6,338 bases of DNA from Gemmatimonadaceae bacterium (lineage in GTDB: Bacteria; Gemmatimonadota; Gemmatimonadetes; Gemmatimonadales; Gemmatimonadaceae): contig JABFXM010000408.1 of NCBI GenBank assembly GCA_013361745.1, forward strand, positions 1 to 6,338. Direction: 5' to 3'. The notes below the pieces were generated by a model, which searched no databases, was not told the origin of the DNA, and worked only from the letters and a program-made list of their open reading frames with translations. The translations under genes were made by a program, and so were the position numbers. Of the stretch, positions 1 to 5,585 are shown piece after piece; positions within the stretch are counted from its first letter, which is position 1; the number at the start of each line of letters is the position of its first letter.

Positions 1-159
1 GAGCGGCTCGCCGATCAGCCCACGCCGGACCGCGCTCGACCAGAGACTCTCGCCGCTCGACCCGAGCAGTCGCTCGAGTGCATCGGGTGGCAGGAGCTCT
101 GCGAGCACCGGCAGCAGCCAGCGGTCGCGCGGCCCGGGCGTGAGTGGTTCGCTGGTCAT
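1..159 (-). CDS. N-terminal fragment of a gene running off the left edge; possibly a GspE/PilB-like secretion ATPase
   Basis: On the minus strand an ATG at 159-157 opens a frame that stays open for 53 codons to the window edge. The protein starts MTSEPLTPGPRDRWLLPVLA and continues with a short leucine-rich amphipathic stretch, then a segment reading ESLWSSAVRRGLIGEPL. That 'tryptophan, then a right-handed x-RRGLI' shape resembles the start of the N-terminal (MshEN/T2SSE-N) domain of type II secretion or type IV pilus assembly ATPases, which usually begins with a helix followed by a '(V/A)xxGLI(T/S)' turn. This is an inference from a very short piece; no Walker motif is visible because the rest lies outside the window. 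The start codon has no clear Shine-Dalgarno sequence. The gene follows the outer-membrane gene in the same direction with an 86-bp gap, so cotranscription is possible. The frame and start are reasonably supported; the function is weakly supported. Confidence 0.45.
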   Translation of the reverse strand, partial: MTSEPLTPGPRDRWLLPVLAELLPPDALERLLGSSGESLWSSAVRRGLIGEPL

Positions 160-245
160 CGGACCGCACGATGGCCGCGTCGCTCCGAACGACCATCACC
201 GTCATCGCCCGCGCGGGGGCGTTCGGTCGCCGCCAGGCGAGGAAG
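160..245. other. 86-bp spacer with a weak stem-loop
   Basis: This spacer lies between the end of the outer-membrane gene and the start of the next minus-strand gene. It contains 7-base inverted arms CCGAACG (185-191) and CGTTCGG (220-226), which enclose a 10-base self-complementary CCCGCGCGGG (208-217). The structure sits just downstream of the barrel gene's stop codon, where a terminator could be, but no T-run follows on the minus strand. It is therefore a possible weak or factor-dependent termination or mRNA-end structure, not a confident terminator. No open reading frame of note was seen here. Confidence 0.25.
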
Positions 246-2321
246 CTACAGCACGCTCCAGAACTCGCGCGCGACGTCGACCGAGAAGGTCCACCGTCCG
301 TCGCGCAGGCCACGGGCGACGTCGACGCGCAGAAACTCGAACGGCGAGAGCACGCCGACGCCGACGGAAGGGTAGATCCCGCCGCGTCCCGACGGCGATG
401 CGATGGGACGGTCGACCCAGATCGCATGCGCGAACGGCGCGAGGTGCGCCTCGCCCGGGGCCCGCCCGAAGCGCCCGAGATCGATCGGGACGAAGGGCAC
501 GGGGAGCCGCAGCTCGACGTGCTGCGTGACGCCGGCCCGCGCCACGAACGAATGGAAGTCGTACCCCGGTCCGGAGGTCGGGCCGCCTAGGAAGACGAGC
601 TCCTGGGGGGGGATCACGTCGCGCGATCCCGCGGCGGCTACCGTCGTGCGCAGCGCCAGCGTCGTCCTGCCTAACGGTCGGTCGGCGGAGAGTCGCGCCG
701 CGCCGCGGAGGACGCGCGCACGGGGGCGCAGGGCGTCGTCGCCGCGCATGTCGCTCCAGCGAAGCTGCGCGTCCCCCTGTAACGCGAAGTCGAGAGGCAC
801 CTTCGAGGTCGGCCGCTCGAGCGACAGTACGACGCGCGGCCCGTGCTGCGCCCTCGCCGCGAGCGTCGGCCCGTAGCGGCCGGTCGCCGGCGTCGCGTGG
901 ACCGCGAGCGGCCGCTGTCGCTCGAGCGAACCCTCGAGCCGCCAGACGAGCCCCGACTGCCAGCTCCAGATCGCGCGGGCACCCACCGAGCGTACGCCGT
1001 ACGGGTCGGTGTAGTCGCTCCCGAACTCCTGCGCGGCGACGCTGTTGCGCACGAGCGACACCTCGGGCTCGTCCCCCACCTCGCGGAAGTCGTCCTGTGC
1101 GACGAGGTCGAACCCGCTCCCGCTCGCGCGGCGCCAGAGGATGCTCCCCCGCCCCTTCACCCGCGCGTCGTCGATCCCGTAGCGTCCGGCGACGCCGAGG
1201 GTGACGCCATGCCCGACATGTGCGGCGAGCGCGGTCCCGACCGCGAGTCCCTCGACGCGATTCACCCGCGCGAGGTCGGACACCCCGCGCGCCGCGATCG
1301 CGCCCCCTCGCGCCCGCGCGAGCGCCTGCTGGCGGACGAGCGCGCGCGCTTCCTCCTGCACGCGGCGCACGTCCTCGTCCGTCACCGCTCGCACGTCGCT
1401 CGGCAGCGAGTCGAGTATCCTGCCGCTGAACCCCTCGCGGAGCCGTTCGCGCGGCTTGCCGTAGGCGATCTCGGGGCCGATGAAGAAGGTGATCGGGATG
1501 CCCTTATTCACGTCGTAGCAGCAGATCTCCCAGCGCCCGCGAATGATCCCGCGCACCGGGTACTCCATCCAGGTGCCCGTGCGCCTGATCTCGACCTCCT
1601 GCCGGCTCGGGAGCCAGAACCGTCCCTCGACGAGCGAGCTCTCGAGGACGACGGAGATGTCCTCGAGCGCCTTGTCGCGGAGCGCGGCGCGGGTGAACGA
1701 GAACGCCATGCGCACCACCTGCGCCGTCTCCCGCTCGACGAACACGGCACCGACGAGCCGCGGCAGGGTGTCGACCTTCGGGCGCACGCGCACGATGTCC
1801 ACCGTGATCGTCCGCCCCGGATAGCTGATGCGCAGCGAATCGCCGACGCTGAAGTCGTAGTCGCGCAGACCCGCCGCCGAGAGCGGATGCGGGACGTCGA
1901 GCACCTCGTCGCCCTCTCCGATGCGGATGATGTCGGGGAAGTTGTTCTGCACGATGCCGAGGTGGTCGCGATGGTACGCGATGTCGGTCGGCAGGAGGAG
2001 CGTGTCGCGCTGCCCCATTATGCGCTGCTTGCTCAGATCGGGCGCGCGCCAGTAGACTTCCAGCGCGAGCTCGTCCGCCTTCACGATGCGCGGCGGCTCA
2101 CGGAACCCCTCGCCGATCTGCGCGAGGAAGGTGAGATATCCGTGCGCCTGCGCGTGATAGTCGGCCAGTCCCGAGTCGGCGAGCTCGCGAGCGCGTCGCT
2201 CCGTCGCCTGGCGGACGAGAGCCAGCGTCCGCTCGTCGTTCCACGCTTGCGCCGCGCCGCGGCGCGACGCCACTCCCACGAGACAGATTGCGGCGACCGC
2301 CGCGAGCACCAATCGCCGCAT
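246..2321 (-). CDS. Exported outer-membrane protein: DUF5686-like periplasmic region plus Omp85/surface-antigen-type beta-barrel
   Basis: The protein has 691 residues. Residues 1-26 form a Sec signal peptide (MRR, hydrophobic LVLAAVAAICLVGVA, cleavage expected after GAAQA). Residues 27-300 look periplasmic: a helix, then beta-rich sequence with a pattern of 'DSLRI...ITVDIVRVRPK...LVGAVFVERETAQVVRM...EGRFWLPSRQEVEI' (about 161-246). That is how DUF5686-type proteins store and reuse a small beta-sheet domain. A charged helix (about 310-345) leads to 'RVNRVEGLAVG' (352-362), the usual opening of the barrel. Residues 360-691 alternate polar and hydrophobic like a beta-barrel. They contain LGGPTSGPGYDF (578-589), matching the Omp85 'GG..s.RGY' signature with Pro in place of Arg, then an ELRLPVPF strand and a final strand RWTFSVDVAREFW. 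I chose this ATG because it begins the signal peptide; the frame stays open far upstream but only as antisense of neighbouring genes. The only cysteines in the mature protein are the adjacent pair C267-C268. It probably inserts in the outer membrane; the transported substrate or partner is unknown. Family placement is from motif recognition, not a search. Confidence 0.8.
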   Translation of the reverse strand: MRRLVLAAVAAICLVGVASRRGAAQAWNDERTLALVRQATERRARELADSGLADYHAQAHGYLTFLAQIGEGFREPPRIVKADELALEVYWRAPDLSKQRIMGQRDTLLLPTDIAYHRDHLGIVQNNFPDIIRIGEGDEVLDVPHPLSAAGLRDYDFSVGDSLRISYPGRTITVDIVRVRPKVDTLPRLVGAVFVERETAQVVRMAFSFTRAALRDKALEDISVVLESSLVEGRFWLPSRQEVEIRRTGTWMEYPVRGIIRGRWEICCYDVNKGIPITFFIGPEIAYGKPRERLREGFSGRILDSLPSDVRAVTDEDVRRVQEEARALVRQQALARARGGAIAARGVSDLARVNRVEGLAVGTALAAHVGHGVTLGVAGRYGIDDARVKGRGSILWRRASGSGFDLVAQDDFREVGDEPEVSLVRNSVAAQEFGSDYTDPYGVRSVGARAIWSWQSGLVWRLEGSLERQRPLAVHATPATGRYGPTLAARAQHGPRVVLSLERPTSKVPLDFALQGDAQLRWSDMRGDDALRPRARVLRGAARLSADRPLGRTTLALRTTVAAAGSRDVIPPQELVFLGGPTSGPGYDFHSFVARAGVTQHVELRLPVPFVPIDLGRFGRAPGEAHLAPFAHAIWVDRPIASPSGRGGIYPSVGVGVLSPFEFLRVDVARGLRDGRWTFSVDVAREFWSVL

Positions 2322-2322
2322 G

Positions 2323-2332
2323 ATTCGCGAAT
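2323..2332. repeat. Perfect 10-bp palindrome ATTCGCGAAT, operator-like
   Basis: ATTCGCGAAT equals its own reverse complement. It lies immediately upstream of the barrel gene's ATG and overlaps the candidate -10 box and start site, which is where a dimeric repressor would bind to block transcription. It is comparatively AT-containing in a GC-rich background, so it is less likely to be a simple GC by-product. No known regulator site is recognised. Confidence 0.4.
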
Positions 2333-2358
2333 ATCGCGGGCGCACCAGCGCCGAACAA
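2330..2358 (-). promoter_or_regulatory. Candidate promoter of the outer-membrane gene
   Basis: On the minus strand TTGTTC (2358-2353) and GATATT (2335-2330) are separated by exactly 17 bases. They match three of six -35 and four of six -10 consensus positions. The predicted transcription start falls only a few bases before or at the ATG (2321), so the mRNA would have little or no leader, which agrees with the absence of a Shine-Dalgarno sequence. The -10 box overlaps a perfect 10-base palindrome. The housekeeping consensus may not apply strictly in this organism, so this is a candidate only. Confidence 0.35.
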
Positions 2359-2367
2359 GCTCGGCGC
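2348..2367. repeat. 7-6-7 inverted repeat in the divergent spacer
   Basis: Arms GCGCCGA (2348-2354) and TCGGCGC (2361-2367) are perfectly complementary around a 6-base centre ACAAGC. The repeat sits in the middle of the 72-bp spacer between the divergent barrel gene and trpE, and overlaps the candidate -35 box of the minus-strand promoter. It could be a protein-binding site for either gene or a hairpin in a trpE leader. No T-run follows, so it is not an intrinsic terminator. Confidence 0.4.
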
Positions 2368-2385
2368 CGCGGGACCACGACGCGC

Positions 2386-2393
2386 GAGGGGAG
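2386..2393 (+). promoter_or_regulatory. Shine-Dalgarno sequence of trpE
   Basis: GAGGGGAG directly precedes the ATG at 2394, with the GAGG core four bases away. It is the only clear purine-rich ribosome-binding site in front of any gene in the window, and it supports this trpE start over others. The other genes here appear to begin without one. Confidence 0.6.
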
Positions 2394-3899
2394 ATGAACT
2401 TCGAGAATTTCCGCGAGCGCGCAGCCGACGGCGCGATCGTGCCCGTCTGGCGCGACTGCCTCCTCGACACGGACACGCCCGTCTCGGCGTTCGCGAAGCT
2501 CCGGCGCGGTCCCTTCGCCTTCCTCCTCGAGTCCGCGCCCGCGGGCGGCGAGACCTGGTCGCGCTACACCTTCCTCGGCACGGAGCCGCGCGGCGCGTGG
2601 CGGCTCGCGGGCGGCGTCGTGCACGACTGGTCGCCCGAGCGCGGCTGGCACAACGAACGGCGCCCGGACGATCCACTCGCCGATCTGCGCGCGCTCGTGG
2701 ACGCGTACCAGCCGGTGGACGTTCCGGAGCTCGGCGCCTTCTGGTCGGGCGCGGTCGGCTTCTTCTCGTACGACGTGGTCCGGCTCATCGAGAAGCTTCC
2801 CGACTCGCGCACCGGAGGCCCGCGGGTTCCCGACGCGCTCTTCGTGTTCACGCGCGCCTTGGTGATCATCGACAATCTCCGCTCGCAGGCGCGCGTCGTC
2901 GTCGGCGGTCCCGTCGACCGCGCGGGCGACGAGGCCGCGCTCCGTGCCGCCTACGACGACGCGGCGCGCACGATCGACGAGACGATCGCGCGCCTGCGCT
3001 CGCACCGCGAGCTTCCCGCGCTCGACCTCGACCGCGACGCGCGCCCGGCGACCGGTCGCTCGACCTACGACCGGACGAAGTTCATGTCCGACGTCGAAAG
3101 GATCCGCGAGTACATCTTCGCCGGCGATGCCTTCCAGGTGCTCCTCGCGCGCCGCATCGTCGTTCCGCACGATTTTCCGGGCGAGGCGCTCTATCGCGCG
3201 CTCCGCGCGCTGAATCCCTCGCCGTACATGTACCACCTCGTGCTCGACGGGATCGAGCTCGTCGGAAGCTCGCCGGAGCTGCTCGTCCGCGTCGCGGGGA
3301 GCCGCGTGACGGTGCGCCCGATCGCCGGCACGCGCCCCCGCGGTCGCACGCCCGGCGAGGACGAGGCGCTCACCGCCGAGCTGCTCGCCGACGAGAAGGA
3401 GCGGGCCGAGCACATCATGCTCGTCGACCACGGCCGCAACGTCGTCGGCAGGATCGCGCGCTACGGCAGCGTCGAGGTGACGGACCTGATGACGGTCGAG
3501 CGTTACTCGCACGTGCTGCACATCGTGAGCGAGGTCCGGGGGACGCTCCCCGCGAACGCGAGCGCGATCGACGTCTTCCGCGCGGTCTTCCCCGCGGGGA
3601 CGATGACCGGCGCGCCGAAGGTTCGCGCGATGCAGATCATCGACGAGCTCGAGCCCGAGCCCCGCCGTGCCTACGCGGGCGCGGTCGGCTACATCGCGGC
3701 CGGCGACCGCCGGATGGACCTCGCCATCACGATCCGCACCTGCGTCATCGCCGGCGGCGAGGCGTCGGTGCAGACCGGCGCCGGGATCGTCGCCGATTCG
3801 GTCGCCGAGCGTGAATGGGAGGAGACCGAGAACAAGGCGCGGGCGATGCTGACAGCGATCGGTCAGGTCCGGAAGGCTCTCGGGAGCGTCCCGGCGTGA
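2394..3899 (+). CDS. trpE: Anthranilate synthase component I (TrpE)
   Basis: This is a 501-residue chorismate-using enzyme, the usual TrpE length. With the TrpG glutaminase it converts chorismate and glutamine to anthranilate, the first committed step of tryptophan synthesis, in the cytoplasm. The N-terminal domain has LLES (44-47) and SRYTFLG (56-62), the positions that bind tryptophan for feedback inhibition in characterised TrpE enzymes, so inhibition by tryptophan is likely. The chorismate-binding domain (about 220-490) has PIAGTRPRG (309-317); Ala311 sits where PabB enzymes carry a lysine, which favours anthranilate synthase over aminodeoxychorismate synthase. Also present are DEKERAEH (333-340), YSHVLHIVSEVRG (371-383), AGTMTGAPKVRAMQII (401-416), TIRT (446-449) and GAGIVADS (462-469). 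One oddity: the usual VDLGRND reads VDHGRNV (344-350). No trpG follows, so the partner must be encoded elsewhere. The start is supported by the ribosome-binding site and by the position of the LLES motif. Confidence 0.95.
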   Translation: MNFENFRERAADGAIVPVWRDCLLDTDTPVSAFAKLRRGPFAFLLESAPAGGETWSRYTFLGTEPRGAWRLAGGVVHDWSPERGWHNERRPDDPLADLRALVDAYQPVDVPELGAFWSGAVGFFSYDVVRLIEKLPDSRTGGPRVPDALFVFTRALVIIDNLRSQARVVVGGPVDRAGDEAALRAAYDDAARTIDETIARLRSHRELPALDLDRDARPATGRSTYDRTKFMSDVERIREYIFAGDAFQVLLARRIVVPHDFPGEALYRALRALNPSPYMYHLVLDGIELVGSSPELLVRVAGSRVTVRPIAGTRPRGRTPGEDEALTAELLADEKERAEHIMLVDHGRNVVGRIARYGSVEVTDLMTVERYSHVLHIVSEVRGTLPANASAIDVFRAVFPAGTMTGAPKVRAMQIIDELEPEPRRAYAGAVGYIAAGDRRMDLAITIRTCVIAGGEASVQTGAGIVADSVAEREWEETENKARAMLTAIGQVRKALGSVPA

Positions 3900-3974
3900 C
3901 CTGACGAAGCGTGACCGGTCCGTAATAGGGACGGCGGCTATGCGTCGGGCCATGCTCTCGTCATATTTGTCGCG
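3900..3974. other. 75-bp spacer between trpE and the cyclase gene
   Basis: The spacer holds an imperfect stem (CCGGTCC at 3915-3921 against GGGACGG at 3928-3934, one mismatch and one wobble) with no T-run, so no convincing terminator is seen. Near its end CATATT (3962-3967) resembles a -10 box and is seven bases from the ATG at 3975. That is similar to the barrel gene, where GATATT lies eight bases from its ATG. There is no good -35 match and no Shine-Dalgarno sequence. If the box is real, the transcript would be leaderless and the cyclase would have its own promoter apart from trpE. Confidence 0.3.
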
Positions 3975-5585
3975 ATGGCTTTCAAGCTGATCAGCACCGA
4001 AGGGGAGCAGACGTTCGAGCTCCGGTCCGGGGGCACGCTCGTCGTCGGCCGCGCGCTGACGAGCGACATCCCCGTGCTCGACCCGACCATCTCGCGCCGG
4101 CACGCCGAGGTCGCGTGGGATGACAGCGGCGTGCACGTCCGCGACCTCGGCTCGAGCAACGGGACGTTCCTCAACGGCGTGAAGATCGAGGCGGCGAAGC
4201 TCTCGCCCGGCGACGTCATCACCTTCGGGAAGGTTCCCTTCCGCCTGAAGGAGATCGCGACCGATCCGCGCGCGCACGTGATCGACACGCCGACCTCCTT
4301 CGGCGCGCCGCTGCCCGCCGGCGCGACGATCATCCGCAAGCTTCCCCGGCGTGACTCGCGGCAGCCCTTCGCGGCGATGCGCACCAGCGGCGCCGCGCGC
4401 GTCGTCGAGGAGACCGCGCCGATCCCCGTCGACGACAAGAGCGAGCAGAAGCTGGCGCTGCTGCTCGAAGTGTCGAAGGGGCTGACCAGCGCGGTCGACG
4501 TCGACGCGCTGCTCGAGAAGATCGTCGGCGAGGTCTACAAGATCCTCGACGTCGATCGCGTCGCCATCCTGCTCGCCGACGAGCGCGGCGACCTCCAGCC
4601 GAAGATCGCGCGGGACAAGCGCGGCCTCACGGCGGGACGGATGGTGCCGCAGTCGATCGTGCGCAAGGTCGTCGAGGAGAAGGTGGCGATCCTCTCCGAC
4701 AACACGCTCGAGGACCAGCGCTTCGGCGGGCAGTCCATCGTCATGCAGCGTGTGCGGTCGGCGATGTGCGGTCCGCTCATCGGCAGCGAGGATCGCGTGC
4801 TCGGCGTGCTGTACGTCGACAATCTCACGACCGCGCATCGCTTCAGCGAGGACGACCTCGAGTTCCTCATCGCCTTCGCCGGGATCGCCGGCGTCGCGAT
4901 CGAGAACTCGCAGTTCGCGGATCGCATCCGTCGCGAGACGCTCGCGCGCAGCAACTTCGAGCGCTTCTTCGCTCCCGGGCTGGCGGCGCGGATCGCCAGC
5001 TCGCCGGACGCGGTGAAGCTCGGCGGCGACAAGCGGCAGGTCGCGGTGCTCTTCAGCGACATCCGCGGCTTTACCGCGCTCTCCGAGACGATGACGCCGG
5101 ACGAGATCGCACGCCTGCTCACGGAGTACTTCACCGAGATGGTGGAGTGCGTGTTCAGGAACGGCGGCACGCTCGACAAGTTCATCGGCGACGCGGTCAT
5201 GGCGCAGTGGGGCGCGCCGATCGGCGAGCCGGACGACGCGGACCGCGCGATGCGCGCGGCGATCGAGATGATGACGGCGCTCGGCGAGCTGAATGCGCAC
5301 TGGCGCACCGCGGGAAAGCCGGAGCTGGCGATCGGCATCGGCCTGAACTTCGGCGAGGTGTTCGCCGGCAACATCGGCTCCGAGCGGCGCCTCGAGTTCA
5401 CCGTCATCGGCGATACCGTGAACACCGCGAGCCGGCTCTGTTCCGCGGCCGACGGCGGGCAGATCCTGCTCTCCGACGATTTCCGGCGCGCGCTCCGCGA
5501 GCCGCCGACCCTCGTCGAGCATCCAGCGATCGAGCTGAAGGGAAAGACGCAGCGGATTCCGCTCTACCGCGTCGCGACGCCGTGA
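3975..5585 (+). CDS. FHA-GAF-class IIIb adenylate cyclase
   Basis: This 536-residue soluble protein has three domains. Residues 1-95 are an FHA (phosphothreonine-binding) domain with the signatures VGR (24-26), SRRH (40-43) and DLGSSNGTFLNG (57-68). Residues 96-155 are a flexible, Thr/Pro-rich linker. Residues 158-315 are a GAF domain (GPLIGSEDRVLGVLYVDN at 266-283), a sensor of small ligands or a dimer interface. A short transducer element, NFERFFAPGLAARI (327-340), leads into the catalytic domain (about 353-536). There Asp362 (FSDIRGFT) and Asp406 (DKFIGD) should bind the metals, Lys402 and Thr476 (FTVIGDTVNTASR) should recognise adenine, and Asn483 and Arg487 should stabilise the transition state. 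Thr in place of the class IIIa Asp marks subclass IIIb, several members of which respond to bicarbonate. All catalytic residues are present, so it should make cAMP from ATP as a homodimer. What activates it is not visible. No signal peptide or membrane segment is seen. Its stop overlaps the next start, so the two genes are coupled. Guanylate cyclase activity is less likely given Lys402. Confidence 0.93.
   Translation: MAFKLISTEGEQTFELRSGGTLVVGRALTSDIPVLDPTISRRHAEVAWDDSGVHVRDLGSSNGTFLNGVKIEAAKLSPGDVITFGKVPFRLKEIATDPRAHVIDTPTSFGAPLPAGATIIRKLPRRDSRQPFAAMRTSGAARVVEETAPIPVDDKSEQKLALLLEVSKGLTSAVDVDALLEKIVGEVYKILDVDRVAILLADERGDLQPKIARDKRGLTAGRMVPQSIVRKVVEEKVAILSDNTLEDQRFGGQSIVMQRVRSAMCGPLIGSEDRVLGVLYVDNLTTAHRFSEDDLEFLIAFAGIAGVAIENSQFADRIRRETLARSNFERFFAPGLAARIASSPDAVKLGGDKRQVAVLFSDIRGFTALSETMTPDEIARLLTEYFTEMVECVFRNGGTLDKFIGDAVMAQWGAPIGEPDDADRAMRAAIEMMTALGELNAHWRTAGKPELAIGIGLNFGEVFAGNIGSERRLEFTVIGDTVNTASRLCSAADGGQILLSDDFRRALREPPTLVEHPAIELKGKTQRIPLYRVATP

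Noticed and set aside
140..590. Two overlapping plus-strand open frames at the left end
   Set aside because: Both are antisense to the C-terminus of the barrel gene and are Arg-rich without any domain signature.
246..2321. Barrel protein as a lipoprotein because of Cys13 in the signal region
   Set aside because: The residues before Cys13 (VAAI) do not fit a lipobox, which needs a small residue just before Cys, and a good signal peptidase I site (AQA) follows.
843..2393. The plus-strand frame of trpE stays open about 1.5 kb upstream
   Set aside because: It is antisense to the barrel gene and has no recognisable domain. A good ribosome-binding site and normal TrpE length fix the start at 2394.
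2322..2393. Tryptophan attenuator or leader peptide upstream of trpE
   Set aside because: The spacer is only 72 bp, has no Trp codon cluster in a start-to-stop small frame and no terminator-like hairpin with a T-run.
3915..3934. Stem-loop after trpE as an intrinsic terminator
   Set aside because: The stem is imperfect (one mismatch, one wobble) and no T-run follows.
2322..5522. The minus-strand frame of the barrel gene stays open for about 3.2 kb more, giving an apparent 1758-residue protein
   Set aside because: The extra part lies antisense to trpE and the cyclase gene and reads as low-complexity Arg/Ala/Asp/Val sequence, typical of GC-rich antisense frames. The signal peptide at 2321 marks the true start.
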